Program-made: the position numbers and the translations under genes
Source: Isochrysis galbana
Taxonomy: Eukaryota > Haptophyta > Isochrysidales > Isochrysidaceae
Direction of reading: 5' to 3'
DNA: 64,000 nucleotides
Assembly: GCA_018136815.1 (NCBI GenBank)
Contig: CM030943.1
Span: 797,975 to 861,974 of the forward strand
The notes under the pieces: model-generated
Databases searched by the model: none
What the model was told of the DNA's origin: nothing
What the model saw: only the letters and a program-made list of their open reading frames with translations
Shown: positions 10,346 through 20,486 of the stretch, in pieces
Numbering within the stretch: the stretch's first letter is position 1
Layout: every line of letters starts with the position of its first letter

Positions 10346-11060
10346 CAGGGGTCGCCAGCAGGCGTAGCTGCAGGCCTGTCGCAGGCACGCCATCGCGCGT
10401 GCCGCAGGAAAGAGGAGAGGGAGCGCGGAGAAGGGGGAGTGCGGAGCGAGAGCTCCGCCCACCGAAAAATAGGTAAGTCCCGCACCTGTTTACAAGAGAA
10501 GTCGGGACCGCGAGGACGCCGCCAGCCCGGTAGCGCGTAGGAGGAAGGGGGGAACGGATCACCGGGGGGGGGGGCGGGGGGCGGGGGGGGGCGCCACCGG
10601 ACCATATCTAACTCAGCCCTTCACCCCAATCCCCCCCTAGTAGTGCACGGGGGGAGCCGCCTGATGGCGGGGGGTTAGATTTTCAGCCACCTCTCCAGGA
10701 GGGTAAAGTATCGGAAGGAATGGAGGAGGGAGTCTATCTGCGTTGGGATTCGGATGAGTAGAAAAGTATAGTCAGAGGTTTCTGATGAGGCATCGGAAGT
10801 TGTCCAATCCTCGCTCCGTCTGGATAGAGTTCGAAGTCCCTCTTGGTTGGTCGAGCTCACACGCATACAGCCGACTTGGACACTCTTCCTCGTCTCCTTC
10901 GGAGAGTCGGGCTAGGCAAGGTTTCTTCTGGGCTAGGAGTCCAAGGATGCTTGCATCGCGGTGTGTAGCGGGGAGACTCCCTCGTCGTTTATCCAATGAC
11001 ATACTCCTCCCACTGAACAGTGGGGGGGTCCTTAAGGCCTCGTAACATCGTGTTTGTGTT
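10346..11060. other. Intergenic; G-tract
   Basis: No gene recognised. A strong G-run with single interruptions at about 10562-10592 could form a G-quadruplex. A small hairpin (CCCACTGAACAGTGGG) lies near 11008-11023. Frames on both strands at 10770-11110 are open but not recognisable. Confidence 0.4.
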
Positions 11061-11630
11061 TTAATGTCTGTGCGTTTCGTAACGGGTTTTAATACTATCC
11101 TGCCTTTGGGCACTACTGTAAGAAGGATCGGATGTCTGTGTCGGGGGACATCTCGATGACAGTGAACCGGCGGGAGAGTTGGGAGAGGCCGTCGCCTGCC
11201 GCCAAATTGTGATAGACCGGCGGACTGATGCTGTCCAATGCTTCCGCAATAACCTGCATGGCAGATTTAGAAGTGCCATATAGCGGAAAGAGAGGTAAGA
11301 TGAATTTTTAAAGTTCTCGTCCATTTTTTTTATGATCCATTGCAATCGCTTGCGTACTAAATCATCAGCCGCCATTCCATTTGTAAACATGGTTGAGCAC
11401 TGTGAGGTGGGTGCCTTTGCTTAGATACTAGACATTTTTTTGTACCGACGCATTGCGTATTGGGAAACGAGGGGTACCAAATGAAGGCAAACGACCTACA
11501 TCAGTTCTCTGTCGTTCACCGACAAATGATTTGACAACTCTACGATAGATAGATTTATTTATCATAAACATATCATTTAATTTTGTTACGAATGGTGCCC
11601 CCAGCGCCCTTTCAAACATGCCACAGACAC
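11061..11630 (-). other. AT-richer island with two unrecognised minus-strand frames
   Basis: Base composition drops visibly to a more AT-rich level than its neighbours. Two minus-strand frames, 11428-11619 (63 codons) and 11061-11390 (109 codons), read in order and have ordinary residue mixes, for example ADDLVRKRLQWIIKKMDENF in the second. Neither matches a family I know. They could be exons of one gene or remains of inserted DNA. Confidence 0.3.
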
Positions 11631-13178
11631 TAGAAATCAGGCTCTAGACGCGCACATATGGACTGCTTGCGCGTCGCCATGCGGCGCACAGACAGTCCAT
11701 ACACATATCTTACGAATACACACGCGCACTGCCCCCCAATTCGACCCCTTCGAGCCCTGTAGCCGATCTGCTGATCGGCCGCGCCTGCCGAGAGAGACGC
11801 CAACTCTGACTTTTCAGCCAGGGAAGCTTGCTGCGAGGCGGGTGTGGGCTGGGGCGGGGTCAGGTGCTGGGTATGGCACACCCAGGCCAAGGCCGGGCGG
11901 GGGGCTCGCGCTGCGCGCGCGCTGCTCGCACCTGGCTTCTGGCGCTCGTCTGCGCGCTGCGAAGGGGGGGGAGTGCGAGAACGACCTGGAGGCGAGCGCG
12001 GCGAGCGTGAAGGGGCACATCGCGGCAGGCAGCGTGGGGGGGGCTTACCTTTGGTGTTGGCCGCGTGAGTACACCCCTGTGGCAAGCTGGGCTGCCAGAG
12101 AGGAGTGGGGGAAGGGGGGGGGGAGGGGAGCGGCGCGCGGCGGGCCTCCGCGGCCGCTGCAGCGGGTAAGTCCCCGGCACCCGGGGAGATAGCCGCTGGA
12201 GCGAGCCCTTATTGTCACTTTTTAGTACCAGATCTCCCACTGTGCTCCCGGGAGATTTCCATCAATCTGAAAGACTTCAGCGTATCATACCGCTGGAGAG
12301 ATACCGACTTTCGAGGGGCTTGCTATGGGCACTCGAGCTCCTCAGGCGCCTTGAGGAAGACATTCCTCGATTGGTGGGGCGGAGTTTTCATATTCAACTC
12401 GCCAGCGGTCCGGCCTCTTCAGCAGAGGAGGGGAAATGCTGCGCCCTTTAGTAGCTATTTTAGCATGCCAAGAGCGCAGCGCAGGCGCAGGTGGCGAATG
12501 GTTCTCGCGCCCCTACCGAAGGGGGTCGATCAAGGTAGAGTGGTGGGGGGGGGTGCGTGAACCCACGCCCACGCCATGGCGACCATTCATAAGATTAGTG
12601 CACATAGACATATGGGCATGGTACGTCAAGCCAAGATGTCAAGTTGCGTGCAAATTGCGTGGTCTAGGCCTTGCGCGTGCGGCCGTGCATAGCGCAACAA
12701 AAGAGGGACTCAAGAGCCCTAGCGGGAGCGCTCCCTCCACGTTGAATTTCGTTGGAAATGTGAATGTCGCAATGGATGTGCAATAGGAGATCATCCTCAT
12801 ACATGGCACAGCCCTCTACGACTCATGTATGCATTCGCCCTTTGTTTCGTCTGTTACCCCACAGCCCCCATGCGTCTCCTAAGTGAGCGATGAGAGTGGG
12901 TGAGTGAGCGGCAAGACAAAGTCGAAGGTGAAGGTCAGAGCCAACTGTTCATGGAGCGAAAGAAGACGCACGTCCACCGCGCGGATGGACACGGAGAACG
13001 GCCGGCCATTCAATGTTATCACAGCTCCAAAATTAGCATGAATATCTATGGAGAAAGATCACTCTGGCATTATGTTGGTCATCGAAATACCTCGCCCTCT
13101 GCGCCAGATTACTCGTCGCAGACGATGTGGCCCTCCTCGCATCTTTCGCATGGCGTAATGAGCACATTGTGGCGCGTC
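11631..13178. other. Intergenic, no supported gene
   Basis: GC-rich with G-runs at 12110-12130 and 12543-12552. The frames at 11630-12560 are Arg/Ala/Pro-rich shadows. Nothing could be assigned. Confidence 0.4.
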
Positions 13179-14344
13179 TCAACCGAGCGCCCGCTTCTCC
13201 CCTCGCTTATCGCGCAAAACGACGAGCTCCTTGTGCGATGCTGGAGTTGGCGCCTGCTCGAAAAAGGTGTGCTTGAGCGCTTCCTCAGCGGTTGGCCGCT
13301 TCATCGGGTCAAGATTGATGAGGGAACCTAGAAAGTCGATCGCAGCCGCAGAGGCGGCCGGAAATCGTGGAGCAAGTGGCGTCGGCTCCATCTCCTTGAA
13401 CGGGACGTAGTCGGGCAACTTGGATACATCGGGCCACGAGGTTTCATTGGGAGTCCCTGTGATACTGAAGATGCGGGAGAGCTGGTCAATGTCGGAAGTG
13501 CCTGGAAAGAGTGGAGCACGTGTCATGAGCTCCGCAAAAATACAGCCCATGGACCACAGGTCCACGGACGGGCCATAGAACTTGGCACCGAAGAGAAGTT
13601 CCGGCGGCCGATACCTGCATGCGAGGAGACGTGTTCTCATCGGCACCAAACACTCTCTTGCAGCGCGCTCGGGCAATCGCCTTGAGCATTGACTCGGCAG
13701 GTTAGGTGTGGCCTCACGCAAGGCATGCATTCGCAGCACACCATCGCGTCACGACTTGCCCGGTGAATTTGCGCCCAGGGGAGCCGAAGAAGCGCGCCAA
13801 GCCAAAATCGGCGAGCTTCACCAGCCCTGCCGAAGTCAACAGTAGGTTTCCCGGCTTCAAATCGCGATGAAGCACCCAGCTGGCGTGGCAGAAGGCGAGG
13901 CCCCGAAATGCACCAACTAGATACCCCTTGATACGCGAGACGTCGAGAGGGGCCGTCCGATCACGTATGATCTAGTAATCAGGGCCAGAGCATTGTCGTC
14001 TGAGCCAGCGTGCGTGCAAGCTTGTTGTGGTGCTGCGCATGCACATGCCTAGACAGGGCGCCTGCGCTCACCTTCTCAAGATCCGTGACGCAAAACTCAA
14101 AGACAAGCGAGAGCGAACCGTTGTGCGTGTACGCCTCAAGCAGCTCGATCACGTGTGGGTGACGTAGCTCCTGAAGCAGCATTGTCTCGCGCAATGTAGC
14201 CAGCTCAGCCCCTTTGCGCGAGGCGCGCGAGCGAATCTTCTTGATTGCGACGATTTGGCCAGTCTTCAGCACCTTTGCGCGAGTGACAACGCCGAACGTA
14301 CCCTCGCCCACTACCTCTATTTTCTGGTAGTCGGAGTGTGGCAT
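13179..14344 (-). CDS. CDK7: Cyclin-dependent kinase 7 (CAK/TFIIH kinase, CDKD type)
   Basis: Three exons on the minus strand: 14344-14072, 13971-13742 and 13614-13179. The introns are 100 and 127 bp with GTGAGC and GTGTGC donors and phases 0 and 2; together they give 312 residues. The P-loop is GEGTFG (13-18), the catalytic lysine K35 (VAIKKI), the HRDLKPGN loop at 126-133 (D128) and DFG at 146-148. The activation segment [16 protein letters not shown] carries T161, equivalent to the activating T170 of human CDK7, and S155, equivalent to S164. The FGSP..QVVTRWYR context and the later DQLSRIF and LPDYVPF segments are CDK7-specific. The kinase phosphorylates the RNA polymerase II CTD in TFIIH and activates cell-cycle CDKs. 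The APE motif reads PPE, as in CDK9/12. The N-terminus is shorter than in animals. A pyrimidine-rich stretch precedes the ATG on the sense strand. Confidence 0.93.
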
Positions 14345-14484
14345 CAGAGGAAGTGCCCTAGCAGCAGAAAGGAAAAGGAAAGGGAAGTGCAAGGCCTGCT
14401 GGCCTGTGGGCTTAAAGCTGGGGCAAGTGACAATGAGAGACAGAGAATAGAAGAGAGCAGCCGAGGGAAGGGGCAGAGAGGCTG

Positions 14485-14745
14485 ATGTGCTTTCTTCTCT
14501 CGCTCCCTCGCTCCGGCTTTCTACAAGTCTCCTGCCCCGTGTTTGGACTCTCTCTGCCCTCCTTCGCCTTCCGTGCACGCGACTCCCCTTTCGCTCCCCT
14601 GATCTCTTTTCCCCCCTCCACGCACGCTCTCTCCGCCTGACTGCCTCTCTCTCCCTCTCTCCCTCTCTCTCTCTCCCCCTCCCTCTCTCCTCCCTCTCTC
14701 TCTCCCTCTCCCTCTCTCCTCTCCCCTCCTCTCCCGCGCGCGGCC
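14485..14745. repeat. CT-rich low-complexity tract upstream of CDK7
   Basis: The plus strand is nearly pure pyrimidine with many (CT)n and CCCT units, densest at 14640-14735. It gives rise to artefactual Glu/Arg/Gly-rich frames on the minus strand. Confidence 0.9.
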
Positions 14746-15011
14746 CTCACGCCGCCCGACGGCGACGGCCGAACCAGCCACACTGCTTTAAAAGTAAAGA
14801 TACTACTGCGAATAAAAAGTAGCTAGCGGAAACTGCTTCCCCTCTTTTTCTTCTTCTTCTTCTGGTCATGTGCAAAAATTTGAATTGAAAATGGGGGGGG
14901 GGCGCATCGTCCTTACCCCTCGTTGCCAAAAGTTTGACGTTCTATTTTTGGGAAGTGCCGGCAGGACTCCCGCTTTCATCGGGCTGATCCGACACATCTG
15001 GCCTAGCCACT

Positions 15012-15686
15012 ATGCGGGCTGCCGCATGGCTCCCACAGTGGAAGTCGCCGCGGTGGCCCCGGAGCAAGGTCGTCGTTTACAAGAAGTGGTGGTCAGACCC
15101 CAACTTTGTGAAGAACTGGCGCAGAAGGACGAAGGCCTCAGCCACAGCCCTTCCGCCCCAAAGTGAGTACATGCGCAACTGGACATCAGCACAACAGCCA
15201 TTCAAGAATTTCGTGCCCCACCGCGTGGACACTTCTGTCACCTTTGACCCGCCCAGTTGTTCTTCGTACGACAAGTGCGACGCAGTGAAGCTGCCCCTGA
15301 AGTACGTCGAAGACGTTCTCGTCCCTGCATTCAAGGCGGCGAAGGTGCGTTCGACAACAGAGGGTGTCGCCGTTGGCCGGTGGCCGGTGGCCTCCAGCCA
15401 GCCTGAGGTCAGGCTGCAGGCTGCAGGGGCCGCCAGTCTAGGCGGTCGGGCGATACGAGGGGTGGCGACAGAGGCCGACAGGGTACCAATCCGACTAGTC
15501 CGACAACAATCCGAGACACGCACACTCGACTTTCACCCAACATTCCCCCACACTAACGTATCTTCCACCACTAGCACTAGGGCGGGGAAGACACAGAAGG
15601 AAGGAAACAAGGAAGAGAAAGCCGACAAGAGAGCGACGATGCGACGGAAGAGCCGACGGCGAACGGCGGTTACCGCGAACGAGTAA
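15012..15686 (+). CDS. Hypothetical protein, possibly spliced
   Basis: An open frame of 224 codons. The first part (to about 15345) has the look of real protein: a basic Trp-rich N-terminus (VVVYKKWWSDPNFVKNWRRR) and a cysteine pair in CSSYDKC, followed by LPLKYVEDVLVPAFKAAK. A possible donor (AAG|GTGCGTT) lies at about 15344, after which the frame becomes Arg/Thr-rich and less convincing, so the true 3' end may be spliced. It is divergent from CDK7, with a pyrimidine tract at 14838-14866. I do not recognise the family. Confidence 0.4.
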   Translation: MRAAAWLPQWKSPRWPRSKVVVYKKWWSDPNFVKNWRRRTKASATALPPQSEYMRNWTSAQQPFKNFVPHRVDTSVTFDPPSCSSYDKCDAVKLPLKYVEDVLVPAFKAAKVRSTTEGVAVGRWPVASSQPEVRLQAAGAASLGGRAIRGVATEADRVPIRLVRQQSETRTLDFHPTFPHTNVSSTTSTRAGKTQKEGNKEEKADKRATMRRKSRRRTAVTANE

Positions 15687-15689
15687 GTA

Positions 15690-16423
15690 GAAAGTAAGGC
15701 GGAGGGAATCTATGTGCGTAAACCGAAAGGGGCGAGAGGGTAGGCTTCGCGCGGGGGAAAAGTCCGCAGCGACGAATACCTACGACGAGGGCGAGAGCGA
15801 GCGCGGGGGAACGACAGCAAGGAGGGACCAAAGGCAGAGCAAGGCCCAAGGTGCGAAGGAGCGAAACAGGAGCGAGACAGGCCACAAAGGGCGCGACGGC
15901 AAGGAGCGAGGGGCGAGTTACAAGTGAAGAGTTCTACAAGTTACCAGTAAAACTCCGCGGCAAACAAGATCGATTGAGCACAAAGACGCAAGGACAGAAG
16001 TCGATCGCGGATGCGACAGCTGTATTTGGCCCCCAAGGCCCCACTGTCATACTGTTTTTCGCATTGTTTTTTACTTTTTTTTTGCATTCCCAAAAACAGT
16101 TGTTTTTACTGTTTTTCTAGACCTCAACCGCTGTTTTTCACAGCTAGGGCAGCGACGCTTAAGTTTAAGCAAATTGCAAATTGCAAATTATTGAAATTGC
16201 GACTCGAAATAAGACCGAAATTAGATCCCTCGAAGCTCGAAATTTGCTCCAACCTCATCGAAATTTCGAATCGAATAAGGGTGGTTTCGGATCAAAACTC
16301 TGGCCTGGGCCAATAGGCAATAGGGGCTCCGTTGCCGATGCCGATCTGCCGATATCCGATATGCCGATACGCTCCCACAGTACTAAGCTTAAAAAGGTCC
16401 CACTCACGCAACAAGAAAACTCT
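15690..16423. other. Intergenic; AT-rich GAAATT-type stretch
   Basis: No gene. From about 16150 to 16290 the sequence is AT-rich with repeated AAATTGCAAATT and GAAATTTCGA words, resembling the AT-rich island at 39760-39910. A T-rich stretch lies at 16060-16120. Confidence 0.4.
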
Positions 16424-16480
16424 GGCGCTCTCTCTCTCCCTCTCTCCTCTCCTCCCCCCCCCCTCCCCCTTCCCCCTCCT
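16424..16480 (+). promoter_or_regulatory. Pyrimidine tract directly 5' of NDUFA2 start
   Basis: An almost uninterrupted C/T run ends 4 bp before the ATG at 16485. Similar sense-strand pyrimidine runs precede several other starts in the window, so it may be a promoter or 5'-leader element. Function is inferred from position only. Confidence 0.4.
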
Positions 16481-16484
16481 CACG

Positions 16485-17288
16485 ATGTCTTTCGTTGCGT
16501 CGGCGGCGCTGACTGAGCTGCGGGTGGCCATGTGCCAGAGCTCGGCGAGCAGCAAGGGAGTGAGGTGAGCGGGCGCGTCGGATGGATGGGAGGGAAGAGG
16601 GCGGTAGGGGGCAGCAGGAGCGGGGGGTGCAGCGGCTTGCCGTGGGACGCTTGGCCCCCTGCAAAAGGCTTTCGCTTTCCCCTCTTCCGCTCTCCCTCAT
16701 CCTCTCTCTCCTCCTTCCCCTTTCTTTCCCTTGCGCCGTGGGATGGCTATGTGGTCCCTCGTTGCTTGGTGGTCTCCTCCCGCCCTCCCTCGTGCCTCCC
16801 TTTCCCGTGGCTCTGCCCCATTTTCGCGTGGCTGTCCCCCACTCGCTCCCTTGGCTCCTTCCCCTCGAATCATGGGACGTCTCTGCGCTGCCGGACCTGC
16901 TTGATTTGCGATGTGCATGCCACACCACGATACCCTGCCCAACCCCACACCTCCAGGGACTTCTGGATGAAGAACTACAGTGCTGTCAAGGCTGCAAACC
17001 TCAGCTTGCCCATCCTCCTTCGCGAGTGCGCCGGCACACCGGCCAAGCTCACCGCTGCCTACCGTGAGTGCGATTCGCGCTGCTCTTATGAGGCCCTTTC
17101 CTTCGCTGGATGCCAGTTACCCTTGTGCGATAGCCTACGATTCAGTTCCTTGTCCGCCTCCATTCGCACCCCCCCCCCCCTCCCCCTTCCTGCTTGCAGA
17201 AGGCGGCAAAGAACACAGCGTGAGCGTCGAGGGCCTCACTGCCGAGGAGTTTAGTGCGAAGCTGCAATCGCTCATGAAAGGTCCATGA
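16485..17288 (+). CDS. NDUFA2: NADH dehydrogenase (complex I) subunit NDUFA2/B8
   Basis: Accessory subunit of mitochondrial complex I with a thioredoxin-like (L51/S25/CI-B8) fold. Three exons: 16485-16564, 16957-17063 and 17200-17288. Donors are GTGAGC and GTGAGT, with pyrimidine-rich acceptors; the introns are 392 and 136 bp with phases 2 and 1. The spliced protein has 91 residues, close to the usual 95-100. The family signature is complete: ELRVAMCQSS..SKGVRDF, then LPILLREC, then AYQGGKEHSVSV and LTAEEFSAKLQSL. C17 and C51 match the two cysteines that form a disulphide in the mammalian subunit. There is no cleavable presequence, as in other NDUFA2 proteins. Intron 1 is unusually long and very pyrimidine-rich compared with other introns here. 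Confidence 0.95.
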
Positions 17289-17886
17289 GGCTGTCCGCTC
17301 CCTCTCCACCTTTCATTTTTACCTGTTCCGGGGCGTGGTGCGTTGCTTACCGAGATTTCGACCGTCTTCTAGCCTGCATTGTATATGCGCTGAGCAGGCA
17401 AGCAATGCAAACGAATGCCTACCTACGTCGAGCCATCGGTGCCATCATGCTTTCTTCAGATGCATGCTACAGTGTGCACGCCCCTCGTCGTAGAATAGTG
17501 CTTATGATGCCGAGTTACCGACCGCGATTAGGAGCGTCAAAGCAAGCACTCGTCTTGGGCCATACTTTTACTTGGCCCAAATAAAATGTTCGCATGGATA
17601 TGGTCGCACTCCGTGAGTTGCCGTTCATGGGAGCATTAAGGGGCATCTAAGGTGCATCGGAAAACTGTGAGGGCTGGGCGTGGACGTTGGGCTATGTAAA
17701 AAAATTTCTTAATATCCACACCCGTGTGTGCGAAAGTGTTGATGAGTCTAGCATCCCATCAGCCATCAAGCATCGCTGTGGAGCCGTAGACAGGAGATTT
17801 CGCCGACGGACGGGCAAGAGGTTGCAACCTCAGGTTTGGTTATTTTTTTACAAATGCCCCCGTGAAATGGATATAAAAATTTAAGG
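17289..17886. other. Intergenic, 3' flank of NDUFA2
   Basis: No gene seen. An AATAAA-like word (AAATAAAAT) at 17579-17587 could serve as a distant polyadenylation signal, about 290 bp after the stop. Confidence 0.3.
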
Positions 17887-18012
17887 ACAATACACCCCCC
17901 TCCCCCCCCCCCTTCCCCCCCCCCCCCCCCCGCACTTACTCCCCCCCCCCCCAGCCCCCGCGCCGTACCCCGCACGCCCCCGCCCCCCTTTCTACTCCCC
18001 CCCCCGCGCCGT
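17887..18012. repeat. Poly-C tracts
   Basis: Several C homopolymers of 10-19 bases separated by TT or short spacers. Such runs are slippage-prone and often mark repeat boundaries in this window. Confidence 0.9.
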
Positions 18013-18105
18013 ACCTCGCCCCCCCTTCTCTTCTTCGCCTCTCTCCTCTCGTGCCAATGTCCCTCCGTCCAATGGACAGTGCACCGGAGCTCGAGGCGGA
18101 GTGCG

Positions 18106-18508
18106 CAACCTACTTTGATAAGTGGGGGTCAATGGGGGCCTCGCGCCCCCCTCTCTCCATCGCGGACACCCCCCGGGGTGGGCCCGTACATTCAACCCCA
18201 GCCCCTGCCCTCTGGCAGGGGCAGGGCACTCATCAATTCAGCCCAGACCCCTAGTCGGCGCGGGTCGCGAGCCGCACTCCCAGGCCCGCATGGGCCTGCT
18301 CTGCTCGTACTGACTCCCCCCCCATCCCTGGTCGCCAGGCAGACAGGGGCCTCAGGGCGGCACCCAAGGCCAGCGAGGCGAGCGAGGGAGAGGCAGGGGG
18401 GCCAGGGGCTGAGCCCCAGCCTCCACTGCCCCCTGAGCTGCGCATGCTGGCCCTCTTGGAGCCCCCAAAGGACCTCTGAGAGCAGGCCATGGCGCGCCGC
18501 ATGGCGAT
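18106..18508 (-). repeat. Dispersed GC-rich repeat B, copy 2 (inverted)
   Basis: Reverse-oriented partner of 1833-2236, with the same ends and internal order. It abuts repeat D copy 1 directly at 18508, suggesting that B and D are parts of one element or that one inserted beside the other. Confidence 0.8.
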
Positions 18509-18770
18509 GTTGTATTCAGGCCTCCTGGCATGAATATTTCGGCATGGGCACGTGCCTTCGTCGTTATATATCGTCTTCTATGTTCGTCTTGGTCGCTCCA
18601 GGCGTGCAGATTCGGATTCTCCCTGGGCTCAGATCCTGGTCCGCCGATTTTCGTCTCGAAATTCGAAGATCTGAGTTTTATTTTTACCGTTACGGTAATT
18701 GTCCACGCGTTTAAGGTAAGAAATGCAGGTAACAGAACTGGCCCCCCCTCTGCATTCCCTCCCTCCCCTT
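18509..18770 (+). repeat. Dispersed repeat D, copy 1
   Basis: About 260 bp matching 28468-28725 in the same orientation with scattered substitutions. It begins TGTTGTATTCAGGCC, contains CGTCTTCTATGTTCG, GTGCAGATTCGGATTCTCCC and TGAGTTTTATTTTTACCG-like blocks, and ends ATGCAGGTAACAGAACTGG. Both copies are followed by C-rich sequence. Confidence 0.85.
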
Positions 18771-18932
18771 CTGCAGTTCCCCCTCCCTTCTGCAGTTTCC
18801 CCTCCCCTCTGAAGTTTCCTCCCCCCTTCTGCAGTTCTCACCCCCCCAACGACTCCACGCCACCCACGTTCCGAGTTTCGACATCTCCGATAACTGCGTA
18901 CTGCGTATCCCGCGAGTGAGACCTGTGCCCTG

Positions 18933-19392
18933 GTCAGCACCTCGTCCACGAATCCGATCACCACCGACTTCTTCCGGAGCGCCGCCGCCCGCGAAGCCGG
19001 CACCAACCTAGCCCCTGAGCCGCTCTTCAACACATCCGATGAATTCGCCGCCAAAGCGCCGGCGTCATGTGGCTCCGAGTACCTCCTATACACCCAGGAT
19101 GCGGTCACGATCCCGGCGTTGCACCAGGCCACGTTTTGTGTTCGCGTCCCTCTAGCCCTACGAGAACACGAAGGCTACGCGATGCTAGTGGACCGTCTCC
19201 CTGTCCGCGATGCCTTAGAGAACCCACCACTCGTTCGCCCTCAAGTGGAGTTTCCGCGCGAGGGACCACACGGTGGCGGTCACCGTGATTGACTTCCAGC
19301 ACAAGGCCCTTCACATCCCATCTTTCCATCCCGTAGCCTCACTCCAAGTTCGATTCCAAATACACTCCGGAACCGCTCTCTCCATTCCTTGA
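18933..19392 (+). pseudogene. Decayed frame with dUTPase-fold-like pattern (tentative)
   Basis: One frame (18933-19292) is continued by a second (19261-19392) if a single +1 shift is allowed near 19260. The composite shows a strand pattern and spacing like trimeric dUTPases: CGSEYLLYTQDAVTIPA where motif 1 would be, EGYAMLVDRLPV near motif 2, PQVEF near motif 3, and VAVTVIDFQHKALHIPS near motif 4. The catalytic residues are not conserved, so if related it would be a non-enzymatic member or a ruin. It could be of retroelement or viral origin. The assignment is by eye and weak. Confidence 0.25.
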
Positions 19393-20486
19393 TTTTCCCG
19401 GGCCAGGCCGGGAAAAATACGTCAATGTGAGGGAGGATTGGGTCAGTGTGGTGATTCACCCCCCTCTGCAGTCCCCCCCCTTCCGCAGCTCTCCTCCCTC
19501 CCCCCTCTCCATTCCCTGATTTTCCCGGGCCAGGCTCGGTCGCGGTTCCGAACCCGCGCCGAAGCTGGCGACGCGCGGGTCTTGACGCAACACGGGCGAG
19601 CAGAGCCTCCAATTCTTTGTTGAACATGATGGATGTGTTTAAGCTGGAGTCGCGCAGCCGTTGGCCGTCGCTTGGTCCGCGAAGGACGGAGTTCGCCCTT
19701 CGCTGCGGACCCCGAAAACCAGTGCGATTTTCGCGGGGGAGCTGTGTTCGCCAAAAAAAATATTGTTCGCGAACAGTGCGCGGAAATCGCGAATTGTTCG
19801 CGAAATGTTCCCGAAGTCATTCCTAGCTGAGCGGCGAAGATAAAAAGTTGTGCGCCTGACGAAAAAATGTTTTTCCATTCGCGAACGCGGTATACCGTGA
19901 ACTGTGAATACTATTTGTAGAGTCACCATCCAAGATTCTCTTAGAAGGGGGGAATCGCTGAGGTTTTCTACGGATGCGGGAGGAAATAAGCGAGGCCATT
20001 TGATGGCTCAAATGGAATCTGTCCCATATTCGACGGAACGCGACCTTTCCACGGCCATGAGGAGGCAAGAGAGTCGTAGTCGCGCTAGCTAGTCGAGTCG
20101 GCGCGCTCCAGCGCACCGAACTATACATAAAATTACGCTGCTGAAACCGAAGACTTCATATAGAAGGGGTAAGGGGAAAGAGGAAAGAGAGGGGGCGAAG
20201 GGAGCAAGAAGGGCGATGTCTTTAGGGAGGTAGGGAATAGTGAATGCCGTGCTCGTCGTAGGTGTTAGCCTTTTTCACTTGTCCCTAGCTCCAAGTGTCA
20301 CACCGATGCGCTTGACGCTAGACGCACAAAAACCCATGTCCACCAGGAGCTTTCCGCTTCCCGCTCTACCTTCCCCGGGCATGCTGGACATTGCATGACG
20401 GCGCACGCATGATCGGCGCATGCATAATCCGCTGCAGCGAAGCGAGACAATATTACAACCGTTGGAATCGGGCCACCTTGCGCACT
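19393..20486. other. Intergenic with small direct repeat and TTCGCGAA cluster
   Basis: A block of about 30 bp around CTCTCCATTCC, TGATTTTCCCGGGCCAGGC occurs at 19378 and again near 19505. Between 19740 and 19890 the palindrome-like word TTCGCGAA and close variants recur. No gene could be supported. Confidence 0.4.

Noticed and set aside
10560-10595. G-tract as a telomeric repeat
   Set aside because: It is an irregular G-run without a repeating telomeric unit.
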